64,000 nt of DNA, taken from positions 1-64,000 of the forward strand of contig NZ_RFFH01000004.1 of the NCBI RefSeq assembly GCF_003696265.1, given 5' to 3'. Below the pieces are notes generated by a model, which had not been told where the DNA came from, did not search any database, and saw only the letters and a list, made by a program, of their open reading frames with translations. Numbering within the stretch: the stretch's first letter is position 1; every line of letters begins with the position of its first letter. Below, one piece after another: positions 54,977-63,111 of the stretch. Both the position numbers and the translations under genes were made by a program. Source of the DNA: Nocardia stercoris (GTDB taxonomy: Bacteria; Actinomycetota; Actinomycetes; Mycobacteriales; Mycobacteriaceae).

Positions 54977-56098
54977 TCAAGGGTGGACGGATTCCACCTC
55001 GGCCGTGGGCAGTTCCACCGCGGTGGTGGGGGCGTCGAGCGTGCGCTGCTGCCGCCGGTTGTAAGCGATGCTGCCGGCGAAGGCGGCCGCGATGATCGCG
55101 ACGCCGATGAGGCCGCTGACCAGCTCGTCGACGTGGTTGCCGGTGGAGTACAGCAGCACCAGGGCCAGCGCGCCGATCGCCCAGTGCGCGCCGTGCTCGA
55201 GATAGACGTACTCGTCCAGGGTGCCGGTGCGGACCAGGTAGATGGTCATCGAGCGGACGAACATGGCGCCGATCAGGCCCAGCCCCAACGCGATCAGGAT
55301 CGGGTCGGCGGTCACCGCGAACGAGCCGACCACACCGTCGAACGAGAACGAGGCGTCCAGCATCTCCAGATAGAGGAAGCCGAAGAAGGCGGCCCGGCCG
55401 ACCAGAACCGTGCCCGAGGCGGGCTTGCGGGCCCCGGCCGGCGCCTCGTCGGAGTCGGCGGTGGAGTCGAAATGGTCGGCGAGACCGTCGACCAGGAAGT
55501 AGGTGACCATGCCGAGTACGCCGGCGACCATCACCACGTCGGCCTTGTTGTCGGGCGCGACCAGGCCGGCGGTGATCACCAGCACGATCAGCGCCACGAC
55601 GACCGGGAACATCTGGAACCGGCCCAGCCGGGCCAGCGGCCGTTCCAGCCAGGACAACCAGGTCGTCTCCCGTTCCGCGCAAACGAAGTTCAGGAACAAC
55701 AGCAGCAGGAACATGCCGCCGAAGGTGGCGATCTTCGGATTGGCGTCGGTGAGCAGCGAGACGTAGGTGGGGCTGCCGTCGGTGGGCGGGTCCAGCGCCA
55801 GGTCGAGCGCGCGGATCGGGTCCAGGTGGGCGCCCACCGCGACGACCAGCAGCGGGAACAGCAGCCGCATACCGAGAACGGCGATCAGCACGCCGACGGT
55901 CAGGAACAGGCGTTGCCATCGATCGCTCATCCGTTGCAGCACAGTCGCATTGACCACCGCGTTGTCGAACGACAGTGACACCTCGAGGATGCCGAGGACC
56001 GCGGTCAGTACCACGGCCTGCGGACCGCCGTACACGTACGCGACCAGCAGGGCGAACGCGGCGACTACGAACGAGAAGGAGAAGACACGCACAAACAT
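54977..56098 (-). CDS. TerC family integral membrane protein (DUF475)
   Basis: A 373-residue membrane protein with nine or so helices. The two family signatures, LEVSLSFDNAVVNATVL near the N-terminus and LEMLDASFSFDGVVGSFAVT in the middle, hold the paired acidic residues inside the membrane. TerC relatives are linked to tellurite resistance and, more recently, to manganese export and metalation of secreted proteins. A soluble loop at about 215-235 is acidic (DHFDSTADSDEAPAG). ATG 56098 follows AAAGG. It is divergent from the aldehyde dehydrogenase gene. Confidence 0.9.
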   Translation of the reverse strand: MFVRVFSFSFVVAAFALLVAYVYGGPQAVVLTAVLGILEVSLSFDNAVVNATVLQRMSDRWQRLFLTVGVLIAVLGMRLLFPLLVVAVGAHLDPIRALDLALDPPTDGSPTYVSLLTDANPKIATFGGMFLLLLFLNFVCAERETTWLSWLERPLARLGRFQMFPVVVALIVLVITAGLVAPDNKADVVMVAGVLGMVTYFLVDGLADHFDSTADSDEAPAGARKPASGTVLVGRAAFFGFLYLEMLDASFSFDGVVGSFAVTADPILIALGLGLIGAMFVRSMTIYLVRTGTLDEYVYLEHGAHWAIGALALVLLYSTGNHVDELVSGLIGVAIIAAAFAGSIAYNRRQQRTLDAPTTAVELPTAEVESVHP

Positions 56099-56301
56099 GA
56101 CGCGGCCTTTCGTCAGCTGTGGCTTCCGTCGAACGAATTGTGACAGTTTCCCGGGTGAGACGACAATTGCCGCTGCACAGCGGCGTGCCGCCAGTCCGCT
56201 GCCCTTCTGGTGACCGGCCGGTAAGGTTGGGCGCCGACGGCTCACGCATCGGCAGGTGAGCCACGGCCGTCCGCGAACCCTCGACTCGACACGGAGCCCT
56301 C

Positions 56302-58017
56302 GTGGTAACTGACAGCACCTCCTCCTCGCACGCCGCAGTGGATCAAGCACTCTCCGAGCTCGCTGAAGGTGAGAAGCGCTGGGCCGCAATACCTTTGGCC
56401 GAACGGGCGCGGTTGTTACGCCGGATGCGCGATCTGACCGGAACGCACGCCCAGGAGTGGGTCACCGCCGCGCTCGGGATCAAGGGGCTGGACCCGGAAT
56501 CGCCACTGGCGGGCGAGGAGTGGATCTCCGGGCCGTACGTGCTGGCCATCGCACTGAGCGCGCTCGCCGAGTCCCTCGACGCGCTCGCCGCCGGCCGCAG
56601 CCCGCTCGAGGGCGCCACCTTCGGCGCCGCCGGCGACCACGTCACCGTCCAGGTCCTGCCGATGTCGATCTTCGACAAGCTGTTGCTGAACGGGTACTCC
56701 GCCGAGGTGTGGCTGGAGCGGGGCGTCAGCTCGGCCGCGGCCCGCGTCAATGCCGGTCTGGGACAGAAGGAACCGGAACGCACCCAGGGCATCGCCGCGG
56801 TCCTGGGCGCCGGCAACATCTTCTCCATCGCGCCGCTGGACGTGCTGTACCAGCTGATCGCCGACAACCGGGTCGTCGCGCTCAAGCTGAACCCGATCAC
56901 CGACCCGCTGCTGCCGGTGCTGGAAAAGGTGCTGGCACCGCTGATCGAGCTGGGCGCGCTGCGGATCCTCACCGGCGGCGCCGAGGTCGGTGGCTACCTG
57001 GTGCAGCACCCGTCGGTCACCCAGGTGCACATGACCGGCAGCGCCGCCACCCACGACGCGATCGTGTGGGGCCCGGGCACCGACGGCATCGAGCGCAAAC
57101 TGCACGGAACACCGCTGCTGGACAAGCCGATCAGCAGTGAACTGGGCGGCGTCTCGCCGACCCTGGTGCTGCCCGGCCGGTGGAGCGCCGCGGACCTGAC
57201 GTTCCAGGCCGAACACATCGCCACCCAGCGACTGCACAACGGTGGCTACAACTGCGTCGCGGCACAGGCCGTCGTCGTCTCCGCGGACTGGGACCAGAAG
57301 GATCGGTTCCTCGCAGAACTGGAGAAGGCGATCGCGAACGCGCCGGCCCGGCCGGCCTACTACCCGGGCAGCGACGAGCGGGTGGCCGTCGCGCGGGTGA
57401 ACTATCCCGCCGCCGAGAACCTCGGCGCGTCCGGCGAGCGGGTCCTGGTGACCGGTTTGGACCCGGCGGGCCGTGAGCCGCTGCTGAACACCGAGTACTT
57501 CGCGCCCGTGCTCGGTGTGGTGGAACTGCCCGGCACCGGCGCCGAATTCGCCCGCGCGGCAGCTGAATTCGCCAACGAGAAGTGTGTAGGCACCCTCGGC
57601 GTCAACATCGTGGCGCACCCGGCGACTCTCGGCGAGCTGGGCACCGACTTCGACGGTGTGATCGAGTCGCTGCGGTACGGCACCGTCGCGATCAACGCCT
57701 GGACCGCGGTCGCCTACCTGACGCCGACCGCCTCCTGGGGCGCGTTCCCGGGCCACACCATCGACGACGTGCAGAGCGGGATCGGCGTCGTGCACAACGC
57801 CCTGCTCATCGACCGCGTCCAGCGGACGGTGGTGCGCGGGCCGTTCCGGCCGGCGCCGCGCTCGATCGTCAACCGGGAGTTCACGCTGGCCCCCAAGCCG
57901 CCGTGGTTCGTCACCAACAAGACCGCCGGACAGACCGGGCGTCTGCTGGCCGAATTCGCGGTCGCGCCGAGCTGGTCGCGGCTGCCCGCCATTTTCGCTT
58001 CCGCACTGCGTGGCTGA
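56302..58017 (+). CDS. Aldehyde dehydrogenase family protein
   Basis: A 571-residue protein, longer than classical ALDH (about 490). The NAD-binding Rossmann segment includes VLGAGNIFSIAPLDVLYQL; the glycine motif is HMTGSAATHDAI; the general-base Glu is in SSELGGVSPTLV; the catalytic Cys is in NGGYNCVAAQAVVV. The C-terminal part (YGTVAINAWTAVAYLTPTASWGAFPG) closes the active site. It oxidises an aldehyde to the acid or, in similar long forms, to a CoA ester. The start is GTG 56302. The GMC oxidoreductase gene starts 21 bases later, suggesting an alcohol to aldehyde to acid route. Confidence 0.85.
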   Translation: MVTDSTSSSHAAVDQALSELAEGEKRWAAIPLAERARLLRRMRDLTGTHAQEWVTAALGIKGLDPESPLAGEEWISGPYVLAIALSALAESLDALAAGRSPLEGATFGAAGDHVTVQVLPMSIFDKLLLNGYSAEVWLERGVSSAAARVNAGLGQKEPERTQGIAAVLGAGNIFSIAPLDVLYQLIADNRVVALKLNPITDPLLPVLEKVLAPLIELGALRILTGGAEVGGYLVQHPSVTQVHMTGSAATHDAIVWGPGTDGIERKLHGTPLLDKPISSELGGVSPTLVLPGRWSAADLTFQAEHIATQRLHNGGYNCVAAQAVVVSADWDQKDRFLAELEKAIANAPARPAYYPGSDERVAVARVNYPAAENLGASGERVLVTGLDPAGREPLLNTEYFAPVLGVVELPGTGAEFARAAAEFANEKCVGTLGVNIVAHPATLGELGTDFDGVIESLRYGTVAINAWTAVAYLTPTASWGAFPGHTIDDVQSGIGVVHNALLIDRVQRTVVRGPFRPAPRSIVNREFTLAPKPPWFVTNKTAGQTGRLLAEFAVAPSWSRLPAIFASALRG

Positions 58018-58038
58018 ACGGGATAAAAGGATCAGAAG

Positions 58039-59622
58039 ATGACGTACGTACCGCCCGCCGCCGACTATGTCGTGGTCGGCACCGGTTCCTCGGGCGCTGT
58101 CGTGGCGGCCCGGCTCAGCGAGCGCTCGCAGTACGAGGTGGTCGCGCTCGAGGCCGGACCGGTGGACAAGAACCAGTTCATCCACATTCCGGCCGCATTC
58201 TCCAAGCTGTTCCACAGCGACCTCGACTGGAAGTACCTGACCACCCCGCAACCGCAACTGCACGACCGGCAGATCCTGTACCCGCGCGGGAAGATGCTCG
58301 GCGGCTCCTCGTCGATGAACGCCATGATGTGGGTGCGCGGGTTCGCCGCCGACTACGACGACTGGGCCGACGCCGCGGGTGAGGGCTGGGGTTTCGAGAG
58401 CGTGGTGGAGTACTTCCGCCGGATCGAGGCCGTCGAGGGCACCACCGAACCCGACCAGGGCACCGACGGCCCGCTGATCATCTCGCGCCAGCGCAACCCG
58501 AACGAGTGGACCGCACGTTTCCTCGAGGCCGTGCAAAAGGTCGGATTCCAACTTGAGACCGCGAATATCCAAGAGCCCGAAGGGTTCACCGAGACCATGG
58601 TGAACCAGCGCAACGGCTCGCGCTGGTCGACCGCCGACGCGTACCTGAAGCCCGCGAAGGGGCGCCCCAACCTGCAGGTCATCACCGGGGCCCTGGTCAC
58701 CCGGGTGATCTTCGAGGGCACCCGCGCCGTCGGCGTGGAGTACCGCATCGGGGATGAGGTTGCGGTGGTCCGGGCGAAGAAGGAGGTCGTGCTCTGCGGC
58801 GGTGCGATCAATTCGCCGCAGCTGCTGCAGCTTTCGGGCATCGGCGCGCCGGATCTGCTGGCCGAGCAGGGAATCCCGGTGGTGGCCGCGGCGCCCGAGG
58901 TGGGCGCCAACCTGAGCGACCACCTCACCGCGCTGCTCGGGTACGGCGTCGCGGGCGGCACCCTGGCCGACGCGGAGAAGCCGCTGCAACTGATCAACTA
59001 TCTGACCCGCAAACGCGGCATGCTCACCTCGAACGTGGGCGAGGCGTACGGTTTCGTGCGCAGCCGCAAGGACCTCGAATTGCCCGATCTGGAGCTGGTT
59101 TTCGGTCCGGCGCCGTTCTACGAGGAGGGGATCGGCACCTTCACCGGGCACGGTATCGCGCTGGGCACGGTGCTGGTCAAGCCGGAGAGCCGGGGCACGG
59201 TCACGCTGCGGTCCGCCGATCCGGCGGCGGCGCCGCTGGTCGATCCGCGCTATCTCTCCGATCCCGGCGGAGTCGACCGGGCCGCCATGCTGGCGGGGCT
59301 GCGGCTGGTGCACAAGATCCTGCACACCGAGCCGCTGGGCTCGAAACTCGGTCCGCTGCTGCAGCCCAAGCGGGCGCAGGCCGAGCTGGACGACCTGCTC
59401 GAGGAGGCGCTGACCTGGTACAGCCACACCCTGTACCACCCGACCGGCACCTGCCGGATGGGCACCGACGCCGGCAGTGTCGTCGACCCGGAACTGCGCG
59501 TGCGCGGGGTCGAGGGGCTGCGGGTGGCCGACGCCTCGGTCATGCCGACCATCATCCGCGGGCACACTCACGCACCGGCGGTCGTGATCGGGGAGAAGGC
59601 CGCCGATCTGATCGCGGGCTGA
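58039..59622 (+). CDS. GMC-family FAD-dependent alcohol/choline dehydrogenase
   Basis: A 527-residue flavoprotein. The FAD site is YVVVGTGSSGAVVAARLSE, then LEAGP; RGKMLGGSSSMNAMMWVRG is GMC signature 1; GGAINSPQLLQLSGIG is signature 2; the catalytic His is in YHPTGTCRMGTD and the second in GHTHAPAVVIGEKAADLI. It oxidises a primary alcohol, as in choline or long-chain alcohol dehydrogenases. It forms an operon with the ALDH gene upstream, and a strong terminator follows. Confidence 0.92.
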   Translation: MTYVPPAADYVVVGTGSSGAVVAARLSERSQYEVVALEAGPVDKNQFIHIPAAFSKLFHSDLDWKYLTTPQPQLHDRQILYPRGKMLGGSSSMNAMMWVRGFAADYDDWADAAGEGWGFESVVEYFRRIEAVEGTTEPDQGTDGPLIISRQRNPNEWTARFLEAVQKVGFQLETANIQEPEGFTETMVNQRNGSRWSTADAYLKPAKGRPNLQVITGALVTRVIFEGTRAVGVEYRIGDEVAVVRAKKEVVLCGGAINSPQLLQLSGIGAPDLLAEQGIPVVAAAPEVGANLSDHLTALLGYGVAGGTLADAEKPLQLINYLTRKRGMLTSNVGEAYGFVRSRKDLELPDLELVFGPAPFYEEGIGTFTGHGIALGTVLVKPESRGTVTLRSADPAAAPLVDPRYLSDPGGVDRAAMLAGLRLVHKILHTEPLGSKLGPLLQPKRAQAELDDLLEEALTWYSHTLYHPTGTCRMGTDAGSVVDPELRVRGVEGLRVADASVMPTIIRGHTHAPAVVIGEKAADLIAG

Positions 59623-59634
59623 GACAAACCGGTG

Positions 59635-59673
59635 CACTGTGGCCGTTCGCATTCGCTGCGGACGGCCACAGTG
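59635..59673 (+). terminator. Terminator after the GMC oxidoreductase gene
   Basis: A 12-bp stem, CACTGTGGCCGT (59635-59646) and ACGGCCACAGTG (59662-59673), 13 bases after the stop. Confidence 0.85.
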
Positions 59674-59726
59674 GCATCTCGCACAGAAAATGGGTCGGCG
59701 CCCGAGTCCCTTGTCTGATTTATACG

Positions 59727-59761
59727 AACAGCCCGGAACCGCTGGCTGCGGCCGGGCTGTT
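59727..59761 (-). terminator. Terminator after lsr2
   Basis: A 10-bp stem, AACAGCCCGG (59727-59736) and CCGGGCTGTT (59752-59761). On the minus strand it lies downstream of the lsr2 stop. Confidence 0.7.
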
Positions 59762-59810
59762 TGAATTCGGGTGGTGACGCTGCGGTGTCACCGTCGAACC
59801 CCCTGAACGC

Positions 59811-60176
59811 TCAGGCGGTTGCCTGGCGGTATGCCTCGACGAGCTCGGACGAGAGCCGCCCGCGGGTGGACACCTGGCGGCCGTTCTCCTTGGCCCAATC
59901 CCGAATCTTGTTCAATTCGGCCTTGCTCAGCTTGCCGGCGGAGCTGCCGGTACGGACTTCCGTCTTCCGGGCTCGGCGGGCGCCGGAAACCTTCCGGGCG
60001 TTGGCGGTGTAGCGCTTGAGAACGGCGTAGAACTCGTCGCGGTTCTTCGCGCCCAGGTCGATTTCGTATTCGACGCCGTCGACCGCGAAGGAGATCGTGG
60101 GATTCGGAACGATGTCCGTATCGATCGGCTCGTTGCTCAGATCGTCATAGATTTCCACAATAGTCTTCTGTGCCAT
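59811..60176 (-). CDS. lsr2: Lsr2-family nucleoid-associated protein (divergent)
   Basis: A 121-residue Lsr2-type xenogeneic silencer. The N-terminal dimerisation domain reads MAQKTIVEIYDDLSN ... ISFAVDGVEYEIDLGAKNRDEFYAVLKRY; a basic linker (RRARKTEVRTGSS) follows; the DNA-binding domain is KLSKAELNKIRDWAKENGRQVSTRGRLSSELVEAYRQA, with the minor-groove RGR at residues 105-107. It bridges AT-rich DNA as H-NS does. The usual RGRIP is RGRLS here, and the neighbourhood is not that of the housekeeping lsr2 (beside clpC1/lysS in mycobacteria), so it may be a paralogue. Confidence 0.9.
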   Translation of the reverse strand: MAQKTIVEIYDDLSNEPIDTDIVPNPTISFAVDGVEYEIDLGAKNRDEFYAVLKRYTANARKVSGARRARKTEVRTGSSAGKLSKAELNKIRDWAKENGRQVSTRGRLSSELVEAYRQATA

Positions 60177-60298
60177 TGGCGCAGATTAACACGGTTTGTG
60201 TTGCAATTGCCAACCAGGTTCGGTCCCGGATAACTGTTTGCCGGTGCGGATTCCGTTCCTTTGGATACCGTAAATAGCGACATTGAACGGTTCGTCGG

Positions 60299-60344
60299 CG
60301 TTGCCGGGTGGTTCCGGACAAGGGCCCGGAACTCACCGGCAACG
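60299..60344 (-). terminator. Large hairpin after the DUF5682 gene
   Basis: A long imperfect stem of 19 positions: arm 60299-60317 (CGTTGCCGGGTGGTTCCGG) pairs with 60326-60344 with about two mismatches, around a short loop. On the minus strand it follows the DUF5682 stop at 60361 and should end the AAA+/DUF5682 transcript before the lsr2 promoter. Confidence 0.75.
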
Positions 60345-60360
60345 AAGACGAAACGTGAAC

Positions 60361-63111
60361 TCAGTCCGTACCGAGCAGTTCGGTCAGTGCATCGGCGGTG
60401 GTCGGATATGCCGTGAGCAGCTCGGCGACCGCGGAACTGTCGTTGTCGGCGGCCGGCCGCTGCCAGGTACCCGCACAACCGAGCAGTTCCGCCAGGGCAT
60501 CCGTGGTGTCCGGATAGGCGTGCAGCAGACCGGCGACGGCCCGCGGGCCCGGCCCCGCGGCGGCCTCCGGCGCCGGGCCGGTGGGCTCGGCCCAGGGTGC
60601 GGTCCACCCGTTCAGAGCGTTCCGGGTGGCCGGCATCGTGCGCGCTGCCTCCCGGACCAGGACCGGGACCAACTCGCCCGCCTGATCCCGCAGGGTCGTC
60701 ACCAGCGTGGGCAGCCAGGGCAGCAGCACCCGATCGGGCAAGCGGCCGAACGCCTTCGACAGCAGTTCGACCGCGAACGGCTTCAGCGCCGGCGCCGGAT
60801 CGATCGCCTGGACGAAACCGCTGAGGTAGCGCGGGAAGGCCGGCAACACCAGCGGATTTGCCAGCATCTCGTCGCAGCGGGAACGCAGCTGTTCCAACGG
60901 CAGCGACCCGAGCTGGAACCGCGCGGCCCACAGCAACGCCACCTTCTCCGGGGACTCCGGATGCGATTGCGCCACCGCGAGTTCCAGCTGGGTGCGATCG
61001 CAGCCCAGCGAGATCGCCAGGTGCTCCATGCCGAACAGGAAGCCCAGCATCGCCGCGACCTGGCGGGGCCCGGTCTCCTCGTCGGTGAAGGTGCTGGGAA
61101 GCAGGGTGCAGTAGTGCGCGTAGCCCGCGCGCACGAATCGGGCGCACCAGTGCGGCAATTCGGTGCCCGAGGACCGGAAGTGGTCCAGCAGCACCCGGAT
61201 TCGGCGCAGCACCACCGGGGCGTCGTCGACGGTGCGTTCGGCGGCCAGCAGATCGACCGCGCGGGAACCGAGTTCGTCGGCCAGCCGGGCGGAACCGAGG
61301 TACACCAGCGCGTCCTCGACCGCGGCCAGCGCGGTGGCGGCGGTGGCGTCCGGTGCGGCGACCGACCGGCGCAGCCGTTGTTCGAGCACCTGCTCGACGG
61401 TGACGCCCTCGTAGCCGAGCTCGACCAGTGACCGCTGGTGGCGGCCCAGATCCAGGTCCCAGCTCTCCTGGATCGCGCGCTCGCCCAAGCCGTGCGAGCC
61501 CATGATCGGGCGGGCCGCCTGCGCCGGCAGCAGGCGGCGCAACAGCCACAACAGATCCGAGCAGGGCCGCAGGTGCGGGTCGGCGCGCAGATCGAGCAGG
61601 GCGCGCTGCACCCGGCGCTTGGACAGGTCCAGGCCCAGCGGTTCCAACCGGTCCAGGACGTCGCGGGCCAGCGGCGGCAGCGCCGCGTACCCGACCTGGC
61701 CGATCCGGTCGCCGCCGAGCAGGATCTCGCACAGCCGCCGCACGTCGCGCCGACCGGGCACCCGATCCTTCTCCAGGCAGGTGACCGCCGCGTCCTGGAA
61801 GTCGTAGGGTGTCGGCCGAGCCCGGTTCCGCAAGCCCGCCAACAGGATCGAGGTCTCGTAGATCGCGATGGCGTCGGCGGTGCTGGCGAGATACCCGTTG
61901 CGGCGGGCCAGCCGCACGATGTCCACCGACCACTCCCGCAGTTCGGCCTCGTCGAGCGGATCGAGCGCCGGTGGGCGGGACAGGAATTCGGTGAGCTGGT
62001 CGGTCACCCGGGTCGGGACCGTGATCGCCGGCAGGGCCGCGGTACCGGTGCCGGGCTGCCCGGCCAGCTGGAACGGGCTGAGCTTGTTGCGCCGCAAGGC
62101 TTTCGCCCAGGTGGCGGCCGCGATGGATACCGAGCCACCGGCCGATCCGAACTGGGCCTCGATCGCCGAATGGCTCGACGGCACGATGCCGTAGTGCCAG
62201 ACCGTCTCGGTCCGCGGGCTGATCTCGAACTCCGCGGTAGCGGCCAGGCCGAACTGCTCCACCCGGGAGGCCGCGTGCGCCGCCCCGCACACGTACAGGC
62301 AGCGCGCCGGGTCTGTTCCGGTGGCGGCCAGGTGTTCCCGCATCCGGGTCCACATGTACCGCTCCCGGTCCTCGTCGACCGCCGTACTGCCCCGGCGCAG
62401 CCGCCGGAACAGGCTGCCGATCAACACCAGGACCTGACGGTAGGTGTCGTAGTCGGCCCCCACGAGGGGCTGCTCCACGTACTGGTCCCACCACTCCGAC
62501 CAGTGCCGCACCTTGCCGTGATGCAGCAGGAACTGCTCCAGCTCGGCGAAACGTGGTCGCAGATCACCGATTTCGAGGCCCACCGCGTCCCCGTGGAGTT
62601 GTTCGGCGTCGGCGGGCTCGGCCTCGGGCGCGAACCGCTCCTCCCTCGGCGCCCACTGGAACACGTGATCGGTGGATCGATCCACCAGCACCAGCTCGAC
62701 ACCCGGGGTGTCGAGCGCGTAGGCGATGGCCTGGTACTCCGCCGAGGACTCGGTGATCGGCGCGATCACCGAGAGCGGGGCCAGCTCGGCCGGATGCCCG
62801 GCCACGTCGCCGGCGAAGGCCTGCAGCGCGACCGGAAGCTTGCAGTTGCGCAGCTCGTCGACGACCGGCCGCAGGTCCTCGCACAGCTCCAGATAGATCA
62901 CCGCGGGCTGCTTCTCGCGCAGGCGCCGCACCATGGCCAGTGCCGAGGCCGGCGAATGGTGGCAGACCGGGAAGATCTCCAGCTCCTCCGACAGCGCGCG
63001 ATCGACATCGTCGACGATCCCGGCCAGGATGTCCGCGGCGGCGTCCGCCGGCCCGGCGAACTCGGCGGCCGCCTCGGCCAGCCGCTCCCGCAGCGCGGCA
63101 AAGGAATTCAC
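60361..63111 (-). CDS. DUF5682 family protein of a MoxR-type AAA+ cluster
   Basis: A 916-residue cytoplasmic protein. The N-terminal region (about 40-330) has IFPVCHHSPASALAMVRRL (Cys50-His51-His52-Ser53), VIYLELCEDLRPVVDEL and LYVCGAAHAASRVEQFG, which recall the TraB/ChaN-like fold. The remaining 580 residues are helical. As I recall, DUF5682 proteins travel with a MoxR-type ATPase, a VWA protein, a SWIM protein and DUF5691 in actinobacteria. The C-terminus ends with two near-identical 22-residue units (AVAGLLHAYPDTTDAL; AVAELLTAYPTTADAL) separated by a short linker. GTG 63111 overlaps the ATPase stop by 4 bases. Confidence 0.82.
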   Translation of the reverse strand: MNSFAALRERLAEAAAEFAGPADAAADILAGIVDDVDRALSEELEIFPVCHHSPASALAMVRRLREKQPAVIYLELCEDLRPVVDELRNCKLPVALQAFAGDVAGHPAELAPLSVIAPITESSAEYQAIAYALDTPGVELVLVDRSTDHVFQWAPREERFAPEAEPADAEQLHGDAVGLEIGDLRPRFAELEQFLLHHGKVRHWSEWWDQYVEQPLVGADYDTYRQVLVLIGSLFRRLRRGSTAVDEDRERYMWTRMREHLAATGTDPARCLYVCGAAHAASRVEQFGLAATAEFEISPRTETVWHYGIVPSSHSAIEAQFGSAGGSVSIAAATWAKALRRNKLSPFQLAGQPGTGTAALPAITVPTRVTDQLTEFLSRPPALDPLDEAELREWSVDIVRLARRNGYLASTADAIAIYETSILLAGLRNRARPTPYDFQDAAVTCLEKDRVPGRRDVRRLCEILLGGDRIGQVGYAALPPLARDVLDRLEPLGLDLSKRRVQRALLDLRADPHLRPCSDLLWLLRRLLPAQAARPIMGSHGLGERAIQESWDLDLGRHQRSLVELGYEGVTVEQVLEQRLRRSVAAPDATAATALAAVEDALVYLGSARLADELGSRAVDLLAAERTVDDAPVVLRRIRVLLDHFRSSGTELPHWCARFVRAGYAHYCTLLPSTFTDEETGPRQVAAMLGFLFGMEHLAISLGCDRTQLELAVAQSHPESPEKVALLWAARFQLGSLPLEQLRSRCDEMLANPLVLPAFPRYLSGFVQAIDPAPALKPFAVELLSKAFGRLPDRVLLPWLPTLVTTLRDQAGELVPVLVREAARTMPATRNALNGWTAPWAEPTGPAPEAAAGPGPRAVAGLLHAYPDTTDALAELLGCAGTWQRPAADNDSSAVAELLTAYPTTADALTELLGTD

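Noticed and set aside
56416..59652. A 1078-codon open frame on the minus strand opposite the ALDH and GMC genes
   Set aside because: It is a by-product of high-GC codon usage in the two real genes. Its product is rich in Gln/Arg/His/Val with no recognisable domain, and it spans both genes and their gap.
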